DNA of 64,000 nt, from the NCBI RefSeq assembly GCF_003044445.1, contig NZ_POWX01000008.1, positions 44,093 through 108,092 of the forward strand, read 5' to 3'. The notes under the pieces were generated by a model. It was not told the DNA's origin, made no database searches, and saw nothing but the letters and a program-made list of their open reading frames with translations. Shown in pieces: positions 41,317-50,867 of this stretch. Origin of the DNA: Neisseria mucosa. Lineage in GTDB: Bacteria; Pseudomonadota; Gammaproteobacteria; Burkholderiales; Neisseriaceae. A program made the translations under genes and the position numbers. Each line of letters opens with the position of its first letter. Position 1 is the first letter of the stretch.

Positions 41317-42333
41317 ATGATGAAACCTCCCTTTAATCTGACCAATAAGATGCTGAACGATATGGTGGAAATTTCCCGCTTGATCGGTCAGTTGCAAGTA
41401 CAGCATGAGCGCAACCTCGCATTGCGGCGAGAAAGCCGGATTCAGTCGATCCAGTCATCGCTCGCCATTGAAAACAATTCCCTCTCTTTAGAACAGGTAA
41501 CAGCCATTTTGGACGGCCGTCGGGTACTGGGGCCTCCGAAAGACATTCAGGAAGTCAAAAATGCCTACGAAGCCTATGAGGAAATCTTGACCTACAATCC
41601 ATTTAGCGCAAAAGATTTTTTAAAAGCACACAAATTGCTTACGCAGGGATTAGTCAAACAGTCCGGTCGCTTTCGCAGTGGCGATGTCGGTATTTACAAT
41701 GCCCAAGGACAGGTCATTCATGTCGGGGCAAGACCGCAATTTGTGCAAGGATTGGTTGCAGATTTATTTAAATGGGCTAAACAGGACGAAACACCGTTGC
41801 TGATTAAAAGCGCCGTTGTCCATTATGAAATTGAGATGATTCATCCTTTTGAAGACGGTAACGGCCGGATGGGGCGCTTATGGCAAAGCGTATTATTAAG
41901 TCGCTGGAATCCGTTATTCGCATGGCTGCCTGTTGAGACGATGGTACATGAGCATCAGGAAGCCTATTATCGGGAGCTGAGAAAAGCCGATGCAGCCAAT
42001 AATTCCACCGGATTCATTGAGTTCATGCTGGATATGATCCTGCAAACCCTTAAAAAATATCCGGTCATGCCTATCGCTCACGAGACGAGCGATAACTTGA
42101 GCGACAAAATGAGCGATAAGGCAACCGAGGTCTATCAGACCATTTTGAAATATTTGACTAACCACCATACCATTACCGCACAGAAAGCAGCAGAACTGAC
42201 TGGCAAATCGGCTCCGACCATCCGACGTTACTTGGCCGGTTTTGTAGAGGCGGATTTATTGGTGGGGGAAGGCAGTAACAAGTCGCGGATTTACCGGTTG
42301 AGCAAGGTGCAAGACAAAGTTGAGGAGATTTGA
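41317..42333 (+). CDS. class II Fic-domain protein
   Basis: A 338-residue Fic protein, probably transferring AMP to a target protein. The catalytic motif HPFEDGNGRMGR is at ~175-186 and an inhibitory motif SLAIEN (S48xxxE52N53) lies N-terminal to the Fic core, the class II arrangement of self-inhibition. The C-terminal ~80 residues are a winged-helix-like DNA-binding region (AAELTGKSAPTIRRYL). Such proteins without a separate antitoxin are common in Neisseria-like genomes and on islands. It is divergent from the membrane cassette. Confidence 0.9.
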   Translation: MMKPPFNLTNKMLNDMVEISRLIGQLQVQHERNLALRRESRIQSIQSSLAIENNSLSLEQVTAILDGRRVLGPPKDIQEVKNAYEAYEEILTYNPFSAKDFLKAHKLLTQGLVKQSGRFRSGDVGIYNAQGQVIHVGARPQFVQGLVADLFKWAKQDETPLLIKSAVVHYEIEMIHPFEDGNGRMGRLWQSVLLSRWNPLFAWLPVETMVHEHQEAYYRELRKADAANNSTGFIEFMLDMILQTLKKYPVMPIAHETSDNLSDKMSDKATEVYQTILKYLTNHHTITAQKAAELTGKSAPTIRRYLAGFVEADLLVGEGSNKSRIYRLSKVQDKVEEI

Positions 42334-42334
42334 A

Positions 42335-43042
42335 ATGAAGAAATTGATTTTAGCGGCGGTGGCTTTAGGTTTTAGCGGAGCAGCCTTTGCGGTCAATCAA
42401 GGCTTATATACCGGCAGTGAAGGGCGGCGGATTGTATTTTCACATCATCCCGATGACGCTACGGTTGTGTACAGCCTGAATATTTCCGACAGTGCAGGCC
42501 GGCCGATGACGAAAAACGGTATTCTTTACCAATCCCGCAATACCAAAAAACCGGTAGCCGGAAATGACTACACATTCGGCCAAACCAGCCCGTATTATGA
42601 AGATGATGCCAAAAGCAGATGTCTGATTTCGGCAAAATGGGAGCAGGTCGGCGTTTTAAAACTTTCGGCAGGTAACAGTTGCAGTAAAACAGAAAAAACC
42701 GTTTATACCGGCCGTTACATTTTTACAGACAAAATCGTATTTCCTGAAAAATACCGTGGCGCTTGGGCGGCTAACTGCCGGAACAGCGATCCGGCTGAAT
42801 GGTTGCGTATCGGCAAAAACTCATTTACCCAGTTTACGGATTTCACACCGGCACGCATCATCAGCACCAACCAAACGGACGGTATGTTTGTTGCCGCCGC
42901 AGTCGAAATCAGCGAAGGTGCCGGCAGCCGTTCGTTTTTAATGCTTAGACCGGAAGGGCGCAAGCTGAAAGTAACTGGCGAACATCACGGCGACAGAATT
43001 GACATGACTGTGCAAAAATGTTCCGCCAAGGCAGGATTGTGA
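42335..43042 (+). CDS. secreted protein of unknown function
   Basis: A 235-residue exported protein: signal peptide cleaved after GAAFA (~19), mature part β-rich with two pairs of cysteines and SAKAGL at the end. It starts 1 nt after the Fic stop (TGAAATG) and overlaps the recombinase by 1 nt, so the three form an operon. No family recognised. Confidence 0.75.
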   Translation: MKKLILAAVALGFSGAAFAVNQGLYTGSEGRRIVFSHHPDDATVVYSLNISDSAGRPMTKNGILYQSRNTKKPVAGNDYTFGQTSPYYEDDAKSRCLISAKWEQVGVLKLSAGNSCSKTEKTVYTGRYIFTDKIVFPEKYRGAWAANCRNSDPAEWLRIGKNSFTQFTDFTPARIISTNQTDGMFVAAAVEISEGAGSRSFLMLRPEGRKLKVTGEHHGDRIDMTVQKCSAKAGL

Positions 43043-43674
43043 TGAAAATAGCCCGTATTTACGGCCGTGTCAGTACGGATGACCAAGATTTCAAACGACA
43101 GTACCGTTTGGAAGAAGAGGCTAGAAAACAAGGTTATTATGTTGCTAAGACCTATATGGAAAAGGCTTCGGGAACAACGGCCGACCGGCCTAAACTGAAC
43201 GAACTGATCGACGATTTGCAACTCGGAGATGTCGTTATTGCCGAGAACATCGACCGGATCAGCCGTCTGCGGCTGCCGGATGCCGAACGGTTGGTCAATC
43301 GGATTAAAGACAAGGGGGCGGTATTGTCGATTCCCGGGTTGTTGGATTTGTCGCAACTGAACATGGATGGTCAGCCGGAAATTGCCAAGATTTACCTGAA
43401 CGGCCTGTCAGATATGTTGTTGAAAGTCGCTTTGCTGATTGCGCGTCAGGATTACGAGACCCGCAAGGAACGACAACATCAAGGTATCTGGCAAGCGCGG
43501 CAACAGGGTAAATACCGTGGCCGCCGCCCTGATGTCAACCTACACCGCAACGTATTCCGGTTGCGCAATGCGGGTACAAGCATCAACGAAACAGCAAAAT
43601 TGGCAGAATGCAGCCCGACTACGGTTAAGAAAATTATGAAGATGTACAGCAGTATTGATGATATTCCGCTTTGA
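43042..43674 (+). CDS. small serine recombinase (resolvase/invertase)
   Basis: A 210-residue serine recombinase. The N-terminus ARIYGRVSTDDQ holds the catalytic serine (~9); further blocks EKASGTTADRPKLNELIDDL and ENIDRISRLRL contain the catalytic arginines; a C-terminal helix-turn-helix ends the protein (KLAECSPTTVKKIMK). It may resolve multimers of the element or invert a segment; no paired crossover sites were found by eye. Overlap TGATG with the upstream gene. Confidence 0.92.
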   Translation: MKIARIYGRVSTDDQDFKRQYRLEEEARKQGYYVAKTYMEKASGTTADRPKLNELIDDLQLGDVVIAENIDRISRLRLPDAERLVNRIKDKGAVLSIPGLLDLSQLNMDGQPEIAKIYLNGLSDMLLKVALLIARQDYETRKERQHQGIWQARQQGKYRGRRPDVNLHRNVFRLRNAGTSINETAKLAECSPTTVKKIMKMYSSIDDIPL

Positions 43675-43690
43675 TTAAACGTAACCCGCA

Positions 43691-44518
43691 TCAACTGCCA
43701 GTAGATTGGAAATAGCCGCCGGTATCGGTCGCAGCATGGGATATGGCCTTGCCGGTGGACTGGAAGTTTCCGCTACTACTTGGGCGCACGGCAGTGCGTT
43801 CAGTTGTATGGAAATAGCCTTCCTGTTTCTTAACGGATTTTTTAGTGGCTTGGGCTGTGTTAAGACGGCCAGACCCGCGCATCGGCGTTGGCTTGGAAGG
43901 CAGGCTGACACGGGGTGTTTCAGCCATTGCGGAAACGGAAATTTTTTGCAGATTTCCCTGTCTATAATTCTCTGTTTTGGATGATTTTTCTTGAAACAGA
44001 CGGTATAGGGAAGTAATATTGCGGACATAGGCGCGGGTTTCCCTAAATGGGGGAATACTGTGACCGTATTTGCGGACTTTTCCCGGTCCCGCATTATAGG
44101 CAGCCAATGCCAGATCGACGGATTTAAATTCGTCTAGCATCTTACGCAAATAGCGGCTACCGGTACGGATGGAAACTTCGGCATCGAATAACTGCAAATG
44201 GTGCACACCCAAATCGGCAGCGGTACCTGGCATGACTTGGGTCAGACCTGTCGCTTTGACCTGTGAAACCGCCTTGCGGTTGTAACGGCTTTCGTAAGCC
44301 ACCAGTGCCTTGAACAAATCTGGATCAACACCTTCCTCGCGTGCGATTTTTTCAATGGCGGGACTGTATTTCCAGTAGTTTGCAATCATCGTCAGACAGG
44401 ATTTGTTAGCAATTTTGCCTTGCAGACACCCCTCTACCTGCTCTTTGGCACTTTTGGCGAAAGCGGGTTGTGCGGCCAAAAGTACGGCCGCCAAAACGAT
44501 AACGACGTTTTTTTTCAT
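43691..44518 (-). CDS. ltgX: lytic transglycosylase, LtgX-like
   Basis: Periplasmic murein transglycosylase of the Slt/VirB1 type (275 residues) that opens the wall for the T4SS. Signal peptide ends PAFA (~22); catalytic Glu in ALVAYESRYNRKA (~72), GLTQVMPGTA, and LALAAYNAGPG (SLT signature). The last ~100 residues are a Ser/Thr/Lys-rich tail with three copies of a YFQSTG-like motif (GYFHTTE, NFQSTGK, GYFQSTG). GGI LtgX is required for secretion. Confidence 0.9.
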   Translation of the reverse strand: MKKNVVIVLAAVLLAAQPAFAKSAKEQVEGCLQGKIANKSCLTMIANYWKYSPAIEKIAREEGVDPDLFKALVAYESRYNRKAVSQVKATGLTQVMPGTAADLGVHHLQLFDAEVSIRTGSRYLRKMLDEFKSVDLALAAYNAGPGKVRKYGHSIPPFRETRAYVRNITSLYRLFQEKSSKTENYRQGNLQKISVSAMAETPRVSLPSKPTPMRGSGRLNTAQATKKSVKKQEGYFHTTERTAVRPSSSGNFQSTGKAISHAATDTGGYFQSTGS

Positions 44519-44579
44519 TTTGCAATACCTCGGACAAACAAACGGGATATTTTTGGAAATCTTCGACAGGAGTAAGGCT

Positions 44580-44798
44580 ATGAAACAGAATAATCAGAAC
44601 ATCGACCTGACCAAAGTGGATTTGACCCAGTTGGATAGTGAATCTATGGATCGGTTGATTGATGCCTTTAAAGGAACACAATACTATAAACGCCAAAATA
44701 AAATTGCAAAAAACTTTGCTGCAATTATATTTTTAATAGTAGGAAGCATATTCATGGTACCCGTTCTCTTTACTGTTTATGCACTTATATTTGGTTAA
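44580..44798 (+). CDS. small membrane protein
   Basis: A 72-residue protein, divergent from ltgX, with an AGGAG site 5-9 nt upstream. A polar N-terminus of ~44 residues containing repeated DLTKVDLTQLD precedes one or two hydrophobic segments (~45-70). No family recognised. It ends before a bidirectional terminator shared with traG. Confidence 0.65.
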   Translation: MKQNNQNIDLTKVDLTQLDSESMDRLIDAFKGTQYYKRQNKIAKNFAAIIFLIVGSIFMVPVLFTVYALIFG

Positions 44799-44814
44799 TT
44801 TAGAATGACTTTTT

Positions 44815-44848
44815 AAAAAAGAGCTGGCTGGTTAGCCAGCTCTTTTTT
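44815..44848. terminator. bidirectional terminator
   Basis: AAAAAAGAGCTGGCT and AGCCAGCTCTTTTTT enclose a 4-nt loop; U-runs occur on both strands. It ends the small plus-strand gene and the long minus-strand tra operon, overlapping the traG stop codon. Confidence 0.92.
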
Positions 44849-47800
44849 ATGCTCCACCAAACGTACTCTTGGCATGTAGCAGCGCAGCCCGAACATCACT
44901 CAGGCTCAAATGGGCCTTGTTTTTGCCCACTCCGTGATAATAGCTTTGGCCGGCAGCCACCTGCTGCACATGGCCTTTCATGGCGTGCGGCACAGGGAAG
45001 GAGGCCCATTCCTGAGCCATGGCTATCATCGCCTTATCAAGGTCGTTGTGCTTGCCTTTAATAAAGTCCAAAGCCGCACCGCCGCCTGCTTTGCCAATCA
45101 GGTATTCGCTGAAGAAACGCTCCTGCAATTCCGGCGTAAATTTTTCGTTACCGGACAGCCCCAATGCTTTGACACCAGAGGCGAAGGTGGGCGGAGTCAT
45201 CTGATAGCGGCCGACGGTATTAAACTCCTTTTTTCGTTGGGCGGCCATGATTTCGTTTACCGTCATACTGGTCAAATTGCGTGTAGCGGCTCTCTGTCCG
45301 TAGCGTTCTCCTAAATTGACCGAATTGTAACCGCCTTCTCCTTTACTGATGAGGGAGCGCAATGCTGACATCGGCGCGGCATTGTCCGGTGCTGCGGATG
45401 CAGTAGTTGAACTGCTTGAAGTAACTTCGCCCAGACCGCGTACTTGACCGGATTCGGCCAGCCTTTCGAAGCGCTCCGCAGCCGCCTGATTCTTAAAGTT
45501 GAAGTGGATGTGGTCACCGGTGGCACCGCCTTCGCCTTTCTTCTCATAATCCACATAATAGTCTTTGTCACTGAATCCGTTTTGCTGCATAAAGTCACGG
45601 ATTTTATGTTCTGCCGCCATCCAGCTGGTATGGCCGGTACCCAAAGCCTGCGTGCTTTTGCCTTCTTGATCTAAAACCATATCAAGTGCCAAACCGCGTA
45701 CATGTGTACTGTTTGGACGGTGATCGACATGATAGGAGTCGTTGAAAGCACTGAAGCGGACATCCTGTTTGTCGGTATCGAACAGTTTTTCCATTGCGTG
45801 CGCCATCGCTAATACACCTTCCCGGGTTTTCACCCCGTTTTTGGCTTCGCCACCAAAGGCTTTGTTGTGTGCCAATGTAGTCAGTCCTTCACGGTCAGTG
45901 GGCAGGTAACTGCCACCGTCCTGTGCATTCAACGAGGTTTTGTGCAGGCCACTGGAGGAAGGTGCATAATTTTGGTCGCTGTAATCCAGCATTTGATCTG
46001 CCGTCGGTGCAGTCAGTTTGCGGCCGATAATGCTTTCAACCGACGAGCCGTTAAAAGTTTTGCTGGAATCGTTGGGATTGTAGTTGTCCAACATCTTGTT
46101 CAGTTCAGCATAGCGTTTATTGAGAGCATCAGTATCGCTAAATACGGCTGTTTTACCCAGTAAGCCCCCCCCACTTTCTTCTGTTAGATGAGTAATAGAT
46201 GCCGCACCATCAGCAATTTTTTCTAGACTACTACGTTGGCGCAGTTGCTTCTCAATCGCCTGCTTCTCCTCAATCGCAGCCACTTTCATGGCATTGTTGG
46301 CCTCAATAACCTTACGCTGCTCGGCGATGGTCATGCCCATGCTGTTGACCTTTTCGCCGACCTGCGGACCGAGGTTGCGGGTACCGCCCAGCCGTTCGCC
46401 GACATTCAAATCCTGACGGAAACTACCGGCGGAAGCTGCGTTCTGCGGGTCGACGTCTTGGTTGATACGCGCCGCTGCCTGTCCCTGCATCATCTTCTGA
46501 TGTTCCAGCATATCCATACGGCCTTCCAGCATAGCTTTGTGGGTTTCGATACCCTGCATATCACTGTGGGTGAAGATTTCGCGCATGGCGGCATTGGCCG
46601 CTAACCGTTCCTCGTCGCTGCCTCCGGCATTGAATGCCATCAATTTGTCGAACAGTGCACCATTGGCATTACCGCCGAAACGACCTGCATCCATAATGGT
46701 CTGAGCCACTTTGCCGCTGTACTTCTCGGCAGCGGTAATAGCCGCATTACGCTGGATGTCAGCGGCCTGACTGTCGCGGTCGACATTAATCATGACTTCG
46801 TTGAACATTTTTTGGTCGATGCTGGTGGCACTGCTGCCAGATTGTTGCAGGGAGGCGGCATTTTCCAGGCTGCTCATATCGGAACGCAAATCGGAAAGGG
46901 TCTGGCTGTGAACCTGTTGCAGTGTCTGCGAGTCTAGGCTTGCCGCCGTCATGGTCAGACCGTTGCGGTTGGTTACACTGCTGCTGGTCGTCGTATCCTC
47001 CGATTTCTCGCTACCGGTACTGGTGCTGTTGGTGTCGGAAGTTTGGCCATTTGCAGAAAGCTCAACCATACCTCCTGCTTTGGCACTTGCAGATGCACCA
47101 AAGCCTAGCAATTCTGCTCCCGGAGTAGATAGTTTTAATGAAGCATCAGCTCCCGCATATACCTTTCCTCCTATTCCCTTCGTAGTTGAATCCGCCATCA
47201 CATGCGTACCCGCTTCCACATAACGCGCCGAAGCCTGCTGACCGGTTGCCTGGTCGATGACCCAGCCGGAAGAGGTGGCTACTCCGTCTGAATCGACATG
47301 GGCAAACGTCATCTGCTCTGCAGTCGTACCCAACGCACTGGCCTGTGCGGACAGTACGCGCTTAGCCGTTTCGGTCTGACTGTCGGTCATGGCGAGGTTG
47401 AAAGTAGTTGGGCTGTTTGCATAGGCGTTGGACTGCAAATCCTCCATGCTTTCCACAGGGCCGTATTGAGTCGCATTCTGAATCATCCTCTCTGCACCGA
47501 TGACGCTGGTTTTATGGAGATCTGGCGCTTCCAGTTCTTCCTTGATGGCATTTTGACCAACCAAGTTGGCACGGTTGGCAATCGCCGCAAATCCATAGGC
47601 TGAACCGCTCAAAATAAAGAACAGAATGGTCGGTATATAGGCCATCAGCGATGAACCGGTTAGGATGGATTTTTGGATGCTGTCGAACAGTCCGGCGGTA
47701 AATCCCGGAGACAGCACCACGTTCGGCGTACCGCTGTACATAATGGCCAAGGTAGCTTTGTATAGGTTGTCCATCAGGTTTTGCTGCATGAAATGGGCAA

Positions 47801-49286
47801 TCAGGGTGTCAATCGGCAACCAGGCGTTAATCCACGCCGCCAACATGATGTACATGCCCAACAGTTTGAAACCCGCCCAGCCGCGAATCACTATCATGAA
47901 TACCATCAGCGGGGTCACCCCTATATACAGGCACAGCATCAGGTTCAAGAAGCCTTCGGCCAGCGTCTGAAAAATCGACGCTTCACCGGCGGCATCCACG
48001 GCGGAAGTACCGATGGCATCCGTCATCATGGCGGCGGCCTGGGTACAGGAGGCATCTTGTGCGCCGATACACTGATTTGCGATTTGATTAAAAATCATCG
48101 AAGCCTGAATCGAAGCCGCATCAATCTGCACGCCGGCACTGTAATACTGTGCCAGGGCATTTGGTGTCAGGGTACCGCTCTGCTTTGCCATAGCGTAGGC
48201 CGTCGTCAATACGTCCGCCGGTCGCGGATTGCTGCCAGAAGAGCCTCTGACCTGGTTCGCCAATGCACCGGGTAATTCATCCAACTCGGTCTGAATTTTG
48301 ACTGCACGCGCAGACGAGTCTAACGTTACACCGGAGCTGCCACTCATGTTGCGGGTAGCCACAATCTGATTGGCAGCTGCCGAAGCGCTTTGCGCGGTTG
48401 CCGGAGTAGTGTGGCTCAATACTTGGGCAGCGATGATTTTGCCGGCATCGGCACAGTTCATCGAAGTTTGGATAGCCTTGCCGCCACTAGCCGGATCGGG
48501 AACCATAATCTGTGTCATACCGCTTTGATGTCCGCTGGTCAGCACGCGCAGGAAGCCTTCTTTACTCACGTCGCTCCAACGCACATTCCAGCCGCAGGAG
48601 CGGGTAGCAATGGCCATATTGGTCATGATTAAGGCGTTTTCAGGGGTATTGAACTGACGGCGCAACTGCATCAGTGTACGCAGCGGACTAAAAAAGCCCT
48701 GCGTTCCGTGTACCGACAGATTGCCGGCTACCGGCCCTTCGACAGCTGCCGTACCCGTCCAGTTGACATCGGGCACTACGCTACTGGCCGTGTCGATGCC
48801 TTCGGTAAAACTCTTACCCAACTTACTGAACAAGCCCAACGTCCATGCCACACCAACCGGGATGTTGTCCACCTTACGGAAACGCACCGCTCCGGCATTG
48901 CTGTTCAATGCTTGGTCGTAATAGGAGGCAACATATACCGGCGTAGTCGGAATAATCGCGAACGCCAAAAAGATGATCATCAGGATGGTTTTGAACGGCT
49001 CTAATTTCATCGAGGTTGCCGCGCTCAGGCACATTAGCGTGATGGCAATCAGGATGGCCAGCTGAATGGCGGAGATGACCATAGAGCCGGAATCGCTGTT
49101 GAACAGCATGGCAATCATACTGAAGGTACGGGCAACCATGTCGATGTCACCGACCACCCAAATGGTCGAAATATCGGCATTTCCGGGAATTTCGCTGTCG
49201 GGAATGGCGGCATAGGCGGGTACGAAAGCCGCCAATAAAGCCAAAACAGCACTGAGGCGGGCAAGGTGGCGTTTCAGGTAAGGCAT
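44847..49286 (-). CDS. traG: TraG with two C-terminal murein hydrolase domains
   Basis: Giant 1479-residue mating-pair-stabilisation protein. Signal-like N-terminus (to ~27), TM segments (~65-85, ~90-110, ~440-495, ~545-570) form the TraG_N region; a long periplasmic Ser/Gln-rich helical part follows (~640-1110). The C-terminus adds a VanY/M15-like domain (STHVRGLALD, GDHIHFNF zinc ligands, ~1180-1290) and then a lysozyme-like domain (SKGEGGYN with the likely catalytic Glu, GRYQMTPPTF, ~1330-1450). F TraG is about 940 residues without these. The protein may both join entry partners and cut the wall. Confidence 0.88.
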   Translation of the reverse strand: MPYLKRHLARLSAVLALLAAFVPAYAAIPDSEIPGNADISTIWVVGDIDMVARTFSMIAMLFNSDSGSMVISAIQLAILIAITLMCLSAATSMKLEPFKTILMIIFLAFAIIPTTPVYVASYYDQALNSNAGAVRFRKVDNIPVGVAWTLGLFSKLGKSFTEGIDTASSVVPDVNWTGTAAVEGPVAGNLSVHGTQGFFSPLRTLMQLRRQFNTPENALIMTNMAIATRSCGWNVRWSDVSKEGFLRVLTSGHQSGMTQIMVPDPASGGKAIQTSMNCADAGKIIAAQVLSHTTPATAQSASAAANQIVATRNMSGSSGVTLDSSARAVKIQTELDELPGALANQVRGSSGSNPRPADVLTTAYAMAKQSGTLTPNALAQYYSAGVQIDAASIQASMIFNQIANQCIGAQDASCTQAAAMMTDAIGTSAVDAAGEASIFQTLAEGFLNLMLCLYIGVTPLMVFMIVIRGWAGFKLLGMYIMLAAWINAWLPIDTLIAHFMQQNLMDNLYKATLAIMYSGTPNVVLSPGFTAGLFDSIQKSILTGSSLMAYIPTILFFILSGSAYGFAAIANRANLVGQNAIKEELEAPDLHKTSVIGAERMIQNATQYGPVESMEDLQSNAYANSPTTFNLAMTDSQTETAKRVLSAQASALGTTAEQMTFAHVDSDGVATSSGWVIDQATGQQASARYVEAGTHVMADSTTKGIGGKVYAGADASLKLSTPGAELLGFGASASAKAGGMVELSANGQTSDTNSTSTGSEKSEDTTTSSSVTNRNGLTMTAASLDSQTLQQVHSQTLSDLRSDMSSLENAASLQQSGSSATSIDQKMFNEVMINVDRDSQAADIQRNAAITAAEKYSGKVAQTIMDAGRFGGNANGALFDKLMAFNAGGSDEERLAANAAMREIFTHSDMQGIETHKAMLEGRMDMLEHQKMMQGQAAARINQDVDPQNAASAGSFRQDLNVGERLGGTRNLGPQVGEKVNSMGMTIAEQRKVIEANNAMKVAAIEEKQAIEKQLRQRSSLEKIADGAASITHLTEESGGGLLGKTAVFSDTDALNKRYAELNKMLDNYNPNDSSKTFNGSSVESIIGRKLTAPTADQMLDYSDQNYAPSSSGLHKTSLNAQDGGSYLPTDREGLTTLAHNKAFGGEAKNGVKTREGVLAMAHAMEKLFDTDKQDVRFSAFNDSYHVDHRPNSTHVRGLALDMVLDQEGKSTQALGTGHTSWMAAEHKIRDFMQQNGFSDKDYYVDYEKKGEGGATGDHIHFNFKNQAAAERFERLAESGQVRGLGEVTSSSSTTASAAPDNAAPMSALRSLISKGEGGYNSVNLGERYGQRAATRNLTSMTVNEIMAAQRKKEFNTVGRYQMTPPTFASGVKALGLSGNEKFTPELQERFFSEYLIGKAGGGAALDFIKGKHNDLDKAMIAMAQEWASFPVPHAMKGHVQQVAAGQSYYHGVGKNKAHLSLSDVRAALLHAKSTFGGA

Positions 49287-49298
49287 GATACGGTTTCC

Positions 49299-50855
49299 TT
49301 ATTTTGCTGCGGAGGTCAATCCGTTTTTAATCGCCAATGCGGTATCCAGCATCTGCGACAGGTTCTGCATTGTTTGGGAACGCGCATTGAAGGCCAGGCG
49401 GTTGTTGGCTTCTTGCTCCAGTTTTGCCATTTGTGTTTTTTGGCTGTCACTCAGCGGCACGATGTGCTTGCCGTTTTGGGTCACATTGGCAGAGTAGGCC
49501 GAGGCGATGTTTTTGTTCATGGCCATCACCAGTTCTGCGCCCATCTGCTCCGCCCATGCATCAGCAAATGCTGAGACGGCCTGGGTTTGCAGGCGCGTAC
49601 CGGATTTGGCTGCTGCGGCCAACTTGCTGCGGATTTCTTCCGGAATCGAATTAACGAAGGCAATCTGCTTGTTACTTTGGGGGATGGTATTGTCAGCCAG
49701 GTGCGCCATAATCGAATCGGAAGCGATAGCGGTTACGACGGAGTCACCCATACTGCTGCTGTCGCCGTAAGCGGTCTGTTTGCCGGCCATCATATTGATG
49801 ATGTAGCGTTTCACGCCGGGAAACTCGGTTTCAGCCATGGTCACAGTTTGGCAGCTGTCGGCCTTATTGATGTTGAAATCGGAACATTTGTAGCCGTCCA
49901 ATGCCGCACCGGTCTCTCTGCCATACACCAAATCACGGAACGACCAAATCGGTTCATACACCTTATCGCCTTTTTCTTTGGATTCCTTAGCAAACATGCC
50001 GCCGGAAGTGCTGGAAGCGGCATTGCTTCCGGTCAGCGCAATGGTGGTGCCGTACAGGTTCATCGCCAGTTGCAGGTAGCTCTGGTCGCCACCGTAAGGC
50101 TCGGTATTGATACCGCCTCCGCTCTGACCGTTTTTGCCGAATACGCCTGCGGATGCTAGGGTGTTCATCATGTTGTTGCCGTAAATGGTAGACTGTTCAG
50201 CCGCATCATCGGGACGATTGGCATTTTTACCGGAATAGCTGCGCTTTTGCAGGGCTTCCGAAAAATCGGAAACCACACCTTTGGCCGCGCCCCATGCCGC
50301 CTCGAAGCTGCCTTTGGTTTCGCCGAGCATACTACTTATCTGTGAAGTGTCGCCGCGTGCCGCTTCAACCATCGCACTGCTGATTTGGCAGGTATTTTTG
50401 GCTGCTCCGTTAATCTTGCTAGTCATGTCGTGCAGACCGCTCATAATGTTTTCGCAGGACGGACACATATTGTTCAAAGCGATTTTGAGGGCATATCCGG
50501 TACCGTTGGCCATGATTGCGCGGATGATGTTGCGCATATTGTCCACGGAGATCATGGAAAACGAACCAAAGTAGGCATCAATACCGCCGCATCCGGCCGA
50601 AAAGCGCGGCGGGTCGTAGGCCAGAATATTGAACGAACGCACTGGCGAACGCATACTCAGACCACCAAGCGAACCGCCGTAGTTTCCGTTGACAGCTCCC
50701 AATTCGGGAGAGGTCGTCGTCCACATCGCATCCATGCCGGAAGCGATGTCGGCCTGAACGGTCGAAGGCAGGGCGGCAAACAGCAGTGAGGCGGCCACTA
50801 CGCCGATTTTGATGGTCGCGTAAGTGCTTTTGGCTTTGTTTTTCAGAATCGACAT
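49299..50855 (-). CDS. traH: T4SS protein TraH
   Basis: Periplasmic pilus-assembly protein (518 residues), in F associated with TraF, TrbI and TraU. Signal peptide cleaved near VQA (~35); conserved TraH text SGCGGIDAYFGSFSMIS (in part, YDPPRFSAGCGGID), CPSCENIM and later Cys residues fit disulfide formation by the Dsb-like protein of this island. C-terminal coiled helices. Located between traF and traG as in F. Confidence 0.9.
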   Translation of the reverse strand: MSILKNKAKSTYATIKIGVVAASLLFAALPSTVQADIASGMDAMWTTTSPELGAVNGNYGGSLGGLSMRSPVRSFNILAYDPPRFSAGCGGIDAYFGSFSMISVDNMRNIIRAIMANGTGYALKIALNNMCPSCENIMSGLHDMTSKINGAAKNTCQISSAMVEAARGDTSQISSMLGETKGSFEAAWGAAKGVVSDFSEALQKRSYSGKNANRPDDAAEQSTIYGNNMMNTLASAGVFGKNGQSGGGINTEPYGGDQSYLQLAMNLYGTTIALTGSNAASSTSGGMFAKESKEKGDKVYEPIWSFRDLVYGRETGAALDGYKCSDFNINKADSCQTVTMAETEFPGVKRYIINMMAGKQTAYGDSSSMGDSVVTAIASDSIMAHLADNTIPQSNKQIAFVNSIPEEIRSKLAAAAKSGTRLQTQAVSAFADAWAEQMGAELVMAMNKNIASAYSANVTQNGKHIVPLSDSQKTQMAKLEQEANNRLAFNARSQTMQNLSQMLDTALAIKNGLTSAAK

Positions 50856-50867
50856 AACTTGGGTCTC

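Noticed and set aside
43042..43674. Insertion sequence or transposon
   Set aside because: The serine recombinase lies in an overlapping operon with no terminal inverted repeats, and no transposase gene was found in the window.
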